A DNA stretch of 64,000 bases, taken from the NCBI RefSeq assembly GCF_037327425.1, contig NZ_CP147846.1, positions 4,154,001-4,218,000 of the forward strand. Reading direction: 5' to 3'. The notes beneath the pieces are model-generated. The model was not told the origin of the DNA and did no database searches. It was given only the letters and a program-made list of their open reading frames with translations. The stretch is from Rhodococcus sovatensis. Its GTDB lineage: Bacteria > Actinomycetota > Actinomycetes > Mycobacteriales > Mycobacteriaceae. Position numbers and translations under genes: made by a program. Below are positions 33,850 through 44,618 of this stretch, piece by piece; positions within the stretch are counted from its first letter, which is position 1; each line of letters begins with the position of its first letter.

Positions 33850-34605
33850 TTACTTGTCAGCGCCTGCAGCTTCGGCAATCGAGGTGGCTTCCACTGCACC
33901 GGCCTCGATCGCGCCGCAGCAGTACATGATCCAGCTGCCGACCCCGGATGCGGTCCCGGATGCGAAGCCCTCCGCACCGCTGCGGTAGATCTGCGGACGG
34001 CGCATCCAGCTGACCTCGGGGACACCGAGGTTGTGCGGATCGAGTCCCGACGAGGTTGCCACCAACCGCGATGCGGCGCGCGCGACGACTCCGTCAGCAC
34101 TGCCGAATGGCTTCAAGGTCAACAACTCACCGTGGACGATGGCCGCGATCACTGGAGCCGGGGCGGATGTTCCCCCGGTGACGAGCTGCGCCAGAAGGTC
34201 GAGACGTTCGCCGACGCCGTCGGCCTCGCGTGGGCGGCCGAGAAGCGTGTGATCCTCGACCAGGTCTGCCGCGGCAAGCAAATGTAGCCGGGCGAGCGCC
34301 TGCAGCGGAGCACGCTTCCACACCGGCAACATGTTCTGCAACGCGTCACCGTCCAGTGCGGCACCGACACGGAGGCATCCCGCCAGAATGGGATCGCCGT
34401 CCTCACCTTCGCGAGGGAAATCCATCGAACCGCCCTCGAGCACCGACGACGACCTCGCCGCACGAACGGCGGCTTCCGCGGCAGTGGCAGGCCATCCGCG
34501 GCGGTTTGCTTTGTGACGGTGAACGCCGCCGAGAGCGTCACGTGCGCGCTCAGCAGCGTCGAGGATGCCGGGCAATTCCAGAAGCGGTGCGAGGGGGTCC
34601 GTCAC
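33850..34605 (-). CDS. Fic-fold protein with degenerate active site (Rv3662c-like)
   Basis: A 251-aa protein starting at GTG. Near residue 50 it has ARSSSVLEGG, which fits the Fic inhibitory motif S-x-x-x-E-G. About residue 160-190, AAIVHGELLTLKPFGSADGVVARAASR aligns by eye with the Fic core, where HPFxDGNGR is replaced by KPFGSADGVVAR: the catalytic His and the GNGR anion hole are missing. It is therefore unlikely to transfer AMP in the usual way. The stop lies just after the Ms1-like terminator. Function is unknown; annotation as an oxidoreductase elsewhere would have no support here. Confidence 0.65.
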   Translation of the reverse strand: MTDPLAPLLELPGILDAAERARDALGGVHRHKANRRGWPATAAEAAVRAARSSSVLEGGSMDFPREGEDGDPILAGCLRVGAALDGDALQNMLPVWKRAPLQALARLHLLAAADLVEDHTLLGRPREADGVGERLDLLAQLVTGGTSAPAPVIAAIVHGELLTLKPFGSADGVVARAASRLVATSSGLDPHNLGVPEVSWMRRPQIYRSGAEGFASGTASGVGSWIMYCCGAIEAGAVEATSIAEAAGADK

Positions 34606-34633
34606 GGACGTCGACGCTACCCCCTCGCCCCGC

Positions 34634-36349
34634 TCAGGCACCCAGCGGAATGGATCCACCTGGGATGGCCGACAGCAACCGCTGCGTGTACTCCTCTTTC
34701 GGGTTGTCGAAGACCTCGTCGGTCTTCGCAGCCTCGACGATCTCACCGGAGCGCATGACGAGGACGTCGTCGGCGATCTGCCGTACGACGGCGAGGTCGT
34801 GCGTGATGAACAGGTACGTCAGTCCCAACTCGGCCTGCAGATCGTTCAGCAACGAGAGGATCTGAGCCTGCACGAGCACGTCGAGCGCGGACACGGCCTC
34901 GTCGCAGATGACGACCTCCGGCTGCAATGCAAGCGCGCGAGCAATCGCAACACGCTGGCGCTGGCCGCCCGACAACTCGTTTGGGAATCGCCGCATGACC
35001 GACGCCGGCAACGACACCTTGTCCAGCAGATCCCTGACGCGAGCTTCGCGTTCGGCTTTGGTCCCGACCCCATGGGTCCGCAGAGGCTCCTCGATGGTCC
35101 GATAGATCGAGTACATCGGATCGAGCGAACCGTACGGGTTCTGGAAGATCGGCTGCACCCGACGCCGAAACGCGAACGCTTCCTTGCGGTTCAGACCGAC
35201 GACATCGCGGCCGTCGAACAGAACCGAGCCTGCCGTCGGCTCCAACAGACCCAGCACCATCTGAGCCACTGTCGATTTACCTGACCCCGATTCACCGACG
35301 ATCGCCGTCGTCGTTCCGCGTTCGACTTCGAACGACACGTCCTTGACGGCGGTGAACACCGTCGACTTGAACGGGCTCGAGCCACGAAGTGTGAACTGCT
35401 TCGTAAGCTTGTCGACCACGAGGACGGTGTCTTTCGGTTCGAAACCGTCGGAAGTCTCCGCGGGGATTGCCTCCTCGGCCACTTCCTTGGCATGCGCGAC
35501 GATATCCTTGCGCACAACCGAAGATTTCAACCGCTGCGAGGCCAGCGACGGCGCCGCGGATACCAGCTTCCTGGTGTAGGGATGCTGTGGGTCCTGCAGA
35601 ATCTCCAGTGCCGGACCGGATTCGACGATCCTGCCCTTGCTCATGACCGCCAGATGCTCGGCGCGCTCGGCGGCGAGACCGAGATCGTGAGTGATGAGGA
35701 GAACGGCGGTGCCGAGTTCCTTCGTCAAACCCTCGAGATGATCGAGGATCTGACGCTGGACCGTCACGTCGAGAGCCGAGGTCGGCTCGTCGGCGATCAG
35801 CAGCTTCGGGCGTGCTGCAAGCCCGATCGCGATGAGTGCGCGCTGGCGCATACCGCCCGAGAACTCGTGCGGGTACTGGTTGACGCGCTTCTCCGAGTCC
35901 GTCAGACCCGCCTCGTCGAGGAGTTCGATCGCCCGTGCCTTTGCGGCCTTGCCCTTGGCGATGCCGTTGGCTGCCAACGCTTCCTCGATCTGATATCCGA
36001 TCTTCCAGACCGGGTTCAGATTGGACATCGGATCCTGCGGGACCAGACCGATCTGGCTTCCACGGACGTCGACGAACTCCTTCTCCTTGGCGTTGGCCAG
36101 ATCCTTGCCATCGAACCAGATCTCGCCCGCCGTCACAGTGCCGGTACCGGGAAGCAGATTGATGATGGCATGTGCCGTCGTCGACTTGCCGGAACCTGAC
36201 TCGCCGACGATAGCGACGGTCTGGCCCGGATACACCGTCAGGCTCACACCTCGAACAGCAGGCACAGGTCCGGAGTTGGACTGGAACGACACCTCGAGAT
36301 TCTTGATGTCGAGGAGCGGCAGCTCGTGCTCGTCGTGCTCGATGCTCAT
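34634..36349 (-). CDS. dppD: Dipeptide-type ABC transporter, fused double ATP-binding protein
   Basis: 571 aa with two complete ATPase domains. The first has GESGSGKST, FSGGMRQR and LLIADEPTSALD; the second has GESGSGKST, LSGGQRQR and VVICDEAVSALD. Each is followed by an oligopeptide/dipeptide C-terminal extension. One chain thus replaces DppD and DppF. It overlaps dppC by ATGA. In M. tuberculosis the orthologous system has been reported to take part in peptide and haem uptake. Confidence 0.92.
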   Translation of the reverse strand: MSIEHDEHELPLLDIKNLEVSFQSNSGPVPAVRGVSLTVYPGQTVAIVGESGSGKSTTAHAIINLLPGTGTVTAGEIWFDGKDLANAKEKEFVDVRGSQIGLVPQDPMSNLNPVWKIGYQIEEALAANGIAKGKAAKARAIELLDEAGLTDSEKRVNQYPHEFSGGMRQRALIAIGLAARPKLLIADEPTSALDVTVQRQILDHLEGLTKELGTAVLLITHDLGLAAERAEHLAVMSKGRIVESGPALEILQDPQHPYTRKLVSAAPSLASQRLKSSVVRKDIVAHAKEVAEEAIPAETSDGFEPKDTVLVVDKLTKQFTLRGSSPFKSTVFTAVKDVSFEVERGTTTAIVGESGSGKSTVAQMVLGLLEPTAGSVLFDGRDVVGLNRKEAFAFRRRVQPIFQNPYGSLDPMYSIYRTIEEPLRTHGVGTKAEREARVRDLLDKVSLPASVMRRFPNELSGGQRQRVAIARALALQPEVVICDEAVSALDVLVQAQILSLLNDLQAELGLTYLFITHDLAVVRQIADDVLVMRSGEIVEAAKTDEVFDNPKEEYTQRLLSAIPGGSIPLGA

Positions 36350-37308
36350 CGCTTTCTCGCTTTCGGGTCGAGAGCGTCACGTAGCGCGTCGCCCATCATG
36401 ATGAATCCCAACACCGTGATCGCCAGTGCCGCAGCGGGATAGAACAGGATGGTCGATCCTTGGCGCAGCGTGACCTGAGCGGCACTGATGTCGCCGCCCC
36501 ACGAGACCTCGGTCGGCGGGAGTCCGATACCGAGGAACGACAGCGTCGCCTCGACGACGATGAACGTTCCGAGCGAGATGGTCGTGACGACGATGATCGG
36601 TGCCATCGAGTTGGGAAGGACATGTCGAATCAGCGTGCGCACCTTGGACACTCCCAGTGCGCGCGACGCCATGACGTAGTCGTTGTTCTTCGCCGACAAC
36701 ACTGCACCACGCGAGATGCGGGCCATCTGTGGCCAGCCGAACAGTGCGAGCACGAGAATGACCGTCCAGATGGTGCGGTCGGTGAACAGCTGCATCAGCA
36801 CGATCGCGGCCAGGATCAGCGGAACACCGAAGAAGATGTCCGTCAGCCTCGAGAGCAACGAGTCGGCCCATCCACCGTAGAACCCAGCGAATGCACCGAA
36901 CAACACTCCGATGACGAGCACGAGAAACGTTGTTCCGACACCGGTCACCACGGACGCCCTGGCGCCGTAGATCGTACGGGCGTAGATGTCGCAGCCCTGA
37001 CGGTCGAATCCGAAGATGTGACCGGGCTGCGGTCCCTGCATGCTGAAGTCGAGGTTGCAGTACCGAGGATCGGCGCTCGTGAACAAGCTCGGCACCGCCG
37101 CGACGACGATGACCGCGAGGATGATCAGAGCCGAGATGATGAAAATCGGACGCTTGCGGAGACTGTGCCAGGCGTCCTTCCAGATACTGGCTGGTGCTTC
37201 GTCGATGTTGACGGCGTCGGTCTGACTGACATCGATGACCTCGTCCTGTTCGACGAAGCGCGCTTGCCGAACCGTGCGTCCGGTAACGGGTGTGGTGGGC
37301 TCAGGCAT
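36346..37308 (-). CDS. dppC: Dipeptide-type ABC transporter permease
   Basis: A 320-aa permease with a cytoplasmic N-terminus, one helix near residues 55-75 (IIISALIILAVIVVAAVP), and a BPD-type permease domain with about five more helices. The EAA loop is visible (ASRALGVSKVRTLIRHVLPN). It overlaps both dppB and dppD by a few bases. It forms the channel with DppB. Confidence 0.92.
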   Translation of the reverse strand: MPEPTTPVTGRTVRQARFVEQDEVIDVSQTDAVNIDEAPASIWKDAWHSLRKRPIFIISALIILAVIVVAAVPSLFTSADPRYCNLDFSMQGPQPGHIFGFDRQGCDIYARTIYGARASVVTGVGTTFLVLVIGVLFGAFAGFYGGWADSLLSRLTDIFFGVPLILAAIVLMQLFTDRTIWTVILVLALFGWPQMARISRGAVLSAKNNDYVMASRALGVSKVRTLIRHVLPNSMAPIIVVTTISLGTFIVVEATLSFLGIGLPPTEVSWGGDISAAQVTLRQGSTILFYPAAALAITVLGFIMMGDALRDALDPKARKR

Positions 37309-38227
37309 AGCGGATCCTTGGGTCGAGCGCTGCGTAGAGGAGGTCGACGACGAGGTTGGCGACGAGATACACCACGATCAGAACGGTCACGAACGATACG
37401 ACCGTCGGTGCCTCGCCTCGGATGACGGCCTGGTAGATCGTTCCACCGACGCCGTTGATGTTGAAGATGCCCTCGGTGATGATTGCGCCGGCCATCAGAC
37501 CTGCGAGATCGGTGCCGAGGAACGTCACGACCGGGATCAACGAGTTGCGGAGTACGTGCGTGTTGACCACGCGCTGACGCGAGAGACCTTTCGCCGTCGC
37601 GGTTCTGACGAAGTCGGCGCTGAGATTCTCGGCCACGGACGTGCGGGTGAGGCGAACGATATACGCGAACGATGTCGACGCCAGAACGAAAGCCGGCAGC
37701 AGTAGGTTCACGAAGCTCGTATTACCGCCCACCGTCGGCGGCACGATGCCCCATTTGATTCCGATGAAGAACTGCGCGAGGAAGCCGATGACGAAGATCG
37801 GCACTGCGATCAGCACGAGACTGAACACGAGTACTGTGCTGTCGAACAGCTTGCCCTTGCGCAGGCCGGCGATGAGGCCGAAGCCGATGCCGAGGATCCC
37901 CTCGATCACGAGTGCCATGGCGGCGAGCTTGATCGTGATCGGAAAGGCTTGTGCAAGAACTTCACTGACCGGCCTGCCGGAGAACGACATTCCGAAGTCG
38001 AGAGTGAAGATGCCCTTCATGTACAGCAAGTACTGCACGATGAACGGTTGGTCGAGGTTGTAGCGGGCGCGCAGCTGATCTGCGACGGCCGGGCTGATGG
38101 CTTTGTCTCCGGCGAGCGCGGCGATCGGGTCGCCGGGAAGCAGAAAGACCATGGCGTAGATCAAGAATGTCGCCCCGATGAAAACGGGGATCATCTGAAG
38201 TATTCGGCGTCCGATGTACCAGAGCAT
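37301..38227 (-). CDS. dppB: Dipeptide-type ABC transporter permease
   Basis: A 308-aa permease starting MLWYIGRRILQMIPVFIGA, the typical DppB N-terminus, with six predicted helices and the EAA loop (TATAKGLSRQRVVNTHVLRN). The ribosome site is exceptional: the 14 bases at 38229-38242 are AAAGGAGGTGATCC on the coding strand, the full complement of the 16S rRNA 3' end. It lies behind an intercistronic hairpin after dppA. Confidence 0.92.
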   Translation of the reverse strand: MLWYIGRRILQMIPVFIGATFLIYAMVFLLPGDPIAALAGDKAISPAVADQLRARYNLDQPFIVQYLLYMKGIFTLDFGMSFSGRPVSEVLAQAFPITIKLAAMALVIEGILGIGFGLIAGLRKGKLFDSTVLVFSLVLIAVPIFVIGFLAQFFIGIKWGIVPPTVGGNTSFVNLLLPAFVLASTSFAYIVRLTRTSVAENLSADFVRTATAKGLSRQRVVNTHVLRNSLIPVVTFLGTDLAGLMAGAIITEGIFNINGVGGTIYQAVIRGEAPTVVSFVTVLIVVYLVANLVVDLLYAALDPRIRYA

Positions 38228-38319
38228 CGGATCACCTCCTTTGGAGGAAGGTGGACATCATCGCCGCGTCGAACTCGAGCGCAGTGTGGCGTCGTACGAG
38301 ACACGAAGGAAGAGGACAC

Positions 38320-38357
38320 GAGCAGGGCGGTAGGTGTGAAGACCTACCGCCCTGCTC
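38320..38357 (-). terminator. Intercistronic hairpin between dppA and dppB
   Basis: Perfect 16-bp arms (38320-38335 and 38342-38357) with a 6-base loop. It sits between the binding-protein gene and the permease gene. Such hairpins usually stabilise the upstream message and lower the expression of the membrane components relative to the binding protein. No T-run follows, so read-through into dppB is expected. Confidence 0.75.
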
Positions 38358-38384
38358 GGTCTCGTGAAGATGTGAAGAGAGGGA

Positions 38385-40013
38385 TCAGTTCTTCTCGATC
38401 TCGTTGTAGATCGGGATACCGTCCCAACCGATCTTCACGTTGGTCACGTTCTCGGACCAGCCGCTCGCTGCGTTGCGGTACCAGGTGGGCACTGCAGGCA
38501 GGTCGTTCAGCAGGATTTCCTGCGCCTGGTTGATCAGTTCCTGTGCTGCTGCGGAGTCGGTCTCGCCGGCCGACTCGCGGAGCAGACGGTCGAACTCGGG
38601 GTTCGAGTAGTCCCCGTCGTTGGAGCTGCCGCCAGTCTGGTAGTTCTGCGCCAGGAAGCCGTAGAGCTGCGGGTAGTCACCCTGCCAACCCGAGCGGAAT
38701 GCCGTCGGGATGGTGCGGTCGGTGGCTTCGGTGCGCAGCTGCGCGAACGTCGGGTAAGGAGCGCCCTGTGCCTCGATGCCGAGGGTGTTGCGGATGCTGT
38801 TTGCTACCGCGTCGACCCATTCCTGGTGTCCACCATCGGAGTTGTACGCGATGGCGAAGGTCCCGGTCCACGGCGCGATGGCGTCGGCCTGAGCCCACAG
38901 TTCCTTGGCCCTTTCCGGGTCGTACTCGACGTTGGCAACGTCGCTGAGGTCGCCGGTCCAGCCGTCGATGGCCGGGCTGGTGAAGTCCTTTGCCGGTGTA
39001 CGAGTGTTGTTGAAGATCTGCTCGGTGATCTGGTCGCGGTTGATCGCGTTGGAGATCGCCTGGCGACGCAGAACGCCCTCTTCACCGCTGAAGTGCGCAA
39101 GGCGCCCCGGAATGGTGAAAGTCTCGATGGTCGCGGACGGCTGGTTGACGGTGCGGCCCGGCAGATCCGTCTCGAACGTCGTGACGGCCGACGACGGAAC
39201 GTTGTCGAGGACGTCGACGTTGTTCGAGAGCAAGTCCGTGTACGCGGTGTCGAGGTTGCTGTACAGGATGAAGCTGACGCCACCGTTGGCCGGCTTACGG
39301 TTTCCGTCGTAGTCCGGGTTGGTGATCAAGTCGATGCGCACGTTGTGCTGCCACGCACCTTCGGACGCGAACTTGTACGGTCCGTTTCCGATCGGGTTCT
39401 CACCGAATGCTGCGATGTCGGCGTACGCGACCTCGGGCAGCGGATAGTACGCGGCGTAGCCGAGACGATCGGGGAATGCTGCCTCGGGCTGCTTGAGCTC
39501 GATGGTGAACGTCTTGTCGTCGACGACCTTCAGGCCGGACATTGTCTGAGCGGTCGGCGTCTCGGCAGCGACCTCGTCGTAGCCCTGGATGGGATCGAAG
39601 AACGAGCCCTGGAGCTGCGCGTTGGTCGAGAGTGCGCCGTAGTTCCAGGCGTCGACGAACGACTTTGCGGTGACGGGAGTGCCGTCGGTGAACGTCCAGC
39701 CGTCCTTCAACGTGACGGTGTAGTTCTGGCCGTCGGTGGTGTCGATGGACTCGGCGACCTCGTTCTCCACCCCGCCTTCCGGCGTGTACGAGACCAGACC
39801 GGCAAAGATCGAGTCGACGACTCGTCCACCGGTGTTCTCGCTGGTGTTCGTAGGAACAAGCGGATTCTGGGGCTCGCCGCTCCACGCGTTGATGATGGCC
39901 GAACCGTCGCCGGATCCTCCGCCGCTGGACGAGTCGCTCGATGAGCACGCTGTGACCAGCGCCGCTCCTACGACAACCGCTACCGCAGCTGCCGCAATGC
40001 GTGTTCTACGCAA
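38385..40013 (-). CDS. dppA: Dipeptide-type ABC transporter substrate-binding lipoprotein
   Basis: A 542-aa SBP_bac_5 family protein. The lipobox is ALVTACSSS, followed by a Ser/Gly-rich linker, with the binding fold covering the rest (TVTLKDGWTFTDGTPVTAKS is the family signature near residue 95). The TTG at 40013 is taken as start because AGGAGAGG precedes it at a good distance and it gives a short, proper signal peptide; the longer frame to 40085 does not. It is the first gene of the dpp operon. Confidence 0.9.
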   Translation of the reverse strand: MRRTRIAAAAVAVVVGAALVTACSSSDSSSGGGSGDGSAIINAWSGEPQNPLVPTNTSENTGGRVVDSIFAGLVSYTPEGGVENEVAESIDTTDGQNYTVTLKDGWTFTDGTPVTAKSFVDAWNYGALSTNAQLQGSFFDPIQGYDEVAAETPTAQTMSGLKVVDDKTFTIELKQPEAAFPDRLGYAAYYPLPEVAYADIAAFGENPIGNGPYKFASEGAWQHNVRIDLITNPDYDGNRKPANGGVSFILYSNLDTAYTDLLSNNVDVLDNVPSSAVTTFETDLPGRTVNQPSATIETFTIPGRLAHFSGEEGVLRRQAISNAINRDQITEQIFNNTRTPAKDFTSPAIDGWTGDLSDVANVEYDPERAKELWAQADAIAPWTGTFAIAYNSDGGHQEWVDAVANSIRNTLGIEAQGAPYPTFAQLRTEATDRTIPTAFRSGWQGDYPQLYGFLAQNYQTGGSSNDGDYSNPEFDRLLRESAGETDSAAAQELINQAQEILLNDLPAVPTWYRNAASGWSENVTNVKIGWDGIPIYNEIEKN

Positions 40014-40445
40014 AACAAATCCTCTCCTAGTGTGACCACGGGTTTGCCGTGGTCGACCCGCGGGCGTCACGCCCACGGGGTTCATGTGGGGCGACCGCCG
40101 GCCACTACCCGAGGTTGTCGGGAGGTGGCAACGATCTCAATAACGAGGACTTTAGACACATCCGCAAAGGAACATGCGCACTCCCCCGGAATTGAGCTGA
40201 CTGCCGAGTAAGCACGAAACATGCTCGAAACTTTTCGGCAAGTCATTTCCCGGAGTGTGAGACCCACCTCGGTCATACCTGTCAGCGGCGACCTACCGTG
40301 GTACCGCCCACCGCGCCAAACCAACCGATCACCGCAGATCAGCGGGTTGCACAGCGCTGCAACGGTGCGACCGCGCTCACATGTGACTACCCTCACTAGG
40401 GCCGCAACAGCACGGTATTTGACGGACGAAAGCGAGCTATTCGAG
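40014..40445. other. Intergenic region between divergent dppA and acs
   Basis: 432 bp with no credible gene. A 132-aa frame on the minus strand (40082-40480) overlaps the acs start and shows no recognisable domain. The acs-proximal end holds a Crp-type site (40382-40397); the rest should contain the two divergent promoters. Confidence 0.55.
40382..40397. promoter_or_regulatory. Crp/GlxR-type binding site upstream of acs
   Basis: TGTGACTACCCTCACT matches TGTGA-N6-TCACA at nine of ten fixed positions and lies 49 bp before the acs ATG. acs is a known Crp/GlxR target in related actinobacteria, and the crp gene itself lies 9 kb away. Confidence 0.65.
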
Positions 40446-42389
<1,944 letters not shown>

Positions 42390-42404
42390 CGCTCCAGGCA
42401 ATAG

Positions 42405-42477
42405 GGGCGCTCCGCGCCCAGTGGCGCGGTTAAGTGCACTCCAACACACTTAACCGTGCCACTGGGGCCGGAGGCCC
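42405..42477. repeat. Three-hairpin palindromic element, family A copy 1
   Basis: Three stems in a row. A small hairpin is GGGCGC-tcc-GCGCCC (42405-42419). The long arm is CAGTGGCGCGGTTAAGTG (42419-42436) with CACTTAACCGTGCCACTG (42447-42464), 17 of 18 matching. A second small hairpin is GGGCC-gga-GGCCC (42465-42477). It lies exactly between convergent acs and the MHS transporter. It is the same element as at 51917 and 57961, and a probable bidirectional terminator. Confidence 0.85.
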
Positions 42478-43851
42478 TCAGACGTCCTCGAGCTGCTGAT
42501 CCCGCGTTTCCTTCATGACGAGCAACGCGATCAGCGTCAGGGCGGCGACGATGGCGAGATACACGCCCACCCACCCGACGCCGTAGGAGCTGACGAGCCA
42601 CGTCGCGATGAACGGTGCAACCGCTGCACCGAGGATCGACGACGTGTTGTACGAGATTCCGGAGCCGGTGTAGCGCACATTCGTCGGGAACAGTTCCGGC
42701 AGAACCGCACTCATCGGACCGAACGTCAGACCCATCAGCCCGAGCCCGACGCACATGAAGACCAGCATGCGTCCCGCGCTCGCGTTCTCGGGAGCCGCGA
42801 ACCAGTGGAACGAGAGTCCGAACAGCACGATCGCGCTCGTGATGACGATCAGCGTCGGACGTCGCCCGTATTTGTCGGCAAGCAGACCGGCAACCGGAAT
42901 GAGCACGGCGAAGAAGAGCACCGCGATCAGCTGCAGCTCCAGGAAGTCCGTGTAGGCGATGGTGATCTTCGGGCCGCCCACGTCGGCGACCTTGCCCGTT
43001 CCGTAGCTGACCACCCATGTCGTCATGATGTAGAAGAGCGTGTACGTCGCGAGCATGACGAACGTGCCGATGATCAGCTGACGCCAGCTGGTCTTGAAGA
43101 CCTCGGCGAGCGGCGTCTTGACCTTCTGGCCGCGCTCGACGGCGAGCTTGAACACCGGCGTCTCCTCCAGCTTGAGACGCACATACAGGCCGATGAGAAC
43201 CATGACGGCACTGAGCAGGAACGGAACACGCCAACCCCACGTGAGGAACGCATGGTCGGTACCGGATGTTGCCGCGTCGTAGCCGGTGATCACGACGATG
43301 AGAAGAAAGATCCCGTTGGCGAAGAAGAAGCCGATCGGAGCACCCAGCTGCGGATACATCGCGGCCCAGGCGCGCTTGCCCGGCTTGGCGGTCTCGGTGG
43401 CCAACAATGCGGCGCCGCTCCACTCGCCGCCCAGGCCGACACCCTGGGTGAAGCGCATGACCGCCAACAGCGCCGGCGCCAGCAGGCCGACCGAGTCGTA
43501 GGTCGGCAGCAGACCGATCAGGAACGTCGCGACGCCCATCGTCAGCAGGGAGCCGACGAGAGTTGCCTTGCGTCCGATCCGGTCGCCGAAGTGGCCGAAC
43601 AGGATCGAACCGATGGGCCGTGCGACGAACGCAAGCCCAAACGTCGCGAACGACGCCAGCAGCGCAGTCGTGTCGTTGCCCGCAGGGAAGAACAGCTTGG
43701 GGAAAACGAGAACGGCTGCCGTCGCGTAGATGTAGAAGTCGAAGAACTCGATCGATGTGCCGACCATGGAAGCAACGACGATACGAGATCGTGGCACCTC
43801 CGGGGCCGCTGCAGTCGAGCCGTCTCCGGGGACGGCCGAGGTAGTACTCAC
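42478..43851 (-). CDS. MFS transporter, metabolite:H+ symporter (MHS) type
   Basis: A 457-aa, 12-helix transporter. The MHS subgroup marks are GTSIEFFDFYIYATAA in helix 1, GHFGDRIGRKATL in loop 2-3 and RFTQGVGLGGEWSGA before helix 5, and the polar loop 6-7 is extended (RLKLEETPVFK). Relatives import shikimate, alpha-ketoglutarate, proline/betaine or similar acids. A carboxylate substrate would suit the acs neighbour, but that is a guess. The gap 43852-44081 upstream holds no visible gene. Confidence 0.9.
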   Translation of the reverse strand: MSTTSAVPGDGSTAAAPEVPRSRIVVASMVGTSIEFFDFYIYATAAVLVFPKLFFPAGNDTTALLASFATFGLAFVARPIGSILFGHFGDRIGRKATLVGSLLTMGVATFLIGLLPTYDSVGLLAPALLAVMRFTQGVGLGGEWSGAALLATETAKPGKRAWAAMYPQLGAPIGFFFANGIFLLIVVITGYDAATSGTDHAFLTWGWRVPFLLSAVMVLIGLYVRLKLEETPVFKLAVERGQKVKTPLAEVFKTSWRQLIIGTFVMLATYTLFYIMTTWVVSYGTGKVADVGGPKITIAYTDFLELQLIAVLFFAVLIPVAGLLADKYGRRPTLIVITSAIVLFGLSFHWFAAPENASAGRMLVFMCVGLGLMGLTFGPMSAVLPELFPTNVRYTGSGISYNTSSILGAAVAPFIATWLVSSYGVGWVGVYLAIVAALTLIALLVMKETRDQQLEDV

Positions 43852-44081
43852 GGTGGTGCTCCTGGCGATTGCACTTGGGGAAAAGGGGTATGTACGCGCA
43901 GGGAAAGTTACCTGAGGACAGCTAAGAAGTTCCGAGGGATGGGCCGTTCGCGTGCCGTGTCCCCACGCCGGAAGTCACCGATCGGACGGCCATCGAGCAT
44001 GGCGCCGTCGATCGGCACTAGTGTTACTGCGAAGATCGGACGAAGTGCAATGGAGAACCAGCAAGTGGAGGGGTCGAGAAG

Positions 44082-44594
44082 TTGAGCGAGACCAATCGCG
44101 GCAATGGTAGGAGCGGTACCGGCTACTCGGACGGAGTACCGAACACCATCTCGTCGATCCCGCTGTCGGATGTCGACTACCGCGCGCCGGGAACCGGGAG
44201 CATAGGCAATCTCGTCAAGGACGCGACGACGCAGGTCTCCACGCTGGTTCGTGCCGAGGTCGAGCTGGCGAAGGCCGAAGTCACCGGTGAAATCAAGAAG
44301 GGTTTGCAGGGCAGTCTTTTCTTCGTGCTCGCGCTTGCCGTGCTCATCTTCAGCGCCTTCTTCTTCTTCTTCTTCGCGGCCGAGACGCTCGATATCTGGC
44401 TGCCCCGCTGGGCGTCGTTCCTCATCGTCTTCGTGTTCATGCTGCTCATGGCCGGGCTGCTCGCCCTGCTCGGCTATCTGCGCGTGAAGAAGCTGCGGAA
44501 GCCGGAGAAGACCATCGACTCGCTCAAGCAGGCATCGACGGTGTTTCCGAACCAGCACGATTCCACCCCGGGCCTCCCCGGCTACAAGAAGTAA
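44082..44594 (+). CDS. Phage holin family (holin-X, Actinobacteria) membrane protein, Rv3669-like
   Basis: A 170-aa protein starting at TTG behind GGAGGGG. A hydrophilic N-terminus is followed by LVKDATTQVSTLVRAEVELAKAEV, the typical PF07332 lead-in helix, then two membrane helices (SLFFVLALAVLIFSAFFFFFF and FLIVFVFMLLMAGLLALLGYL) and a charged tail. Despite the family name it is a housekeeping actinobacterial membrane protein, not a phage gene. It lies 24 bp before ephE and is probably co-transcribed with it. Confidence 0.85.
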   Translation: MSETNRGNGRSGTGYSDGVPNTISSIPLSDVDYRAPGTGSIGNLVKDATTQVSTLVRAEVELAKAEVTGEIKKGLQGSLFFVLALAVLIFSAFFFFFFAAETLDIWLPRWASFLIVFVFMLLMAGLLALLGYLRVKKLRKPEKTIDSLKQASTVFPNQHDSTPGLPGYKK

Positions 44595-44618
44595 CCGCGC
44601 CACCCGCGGACCGAAGAG

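Noticed and set aside
44082..44594. Prophage remnant suggested by the holin-like protein
   Set aside because: The family is a core actinobacterial membrane protein in conserved order with ephE and marP, and no other phage gene is near.
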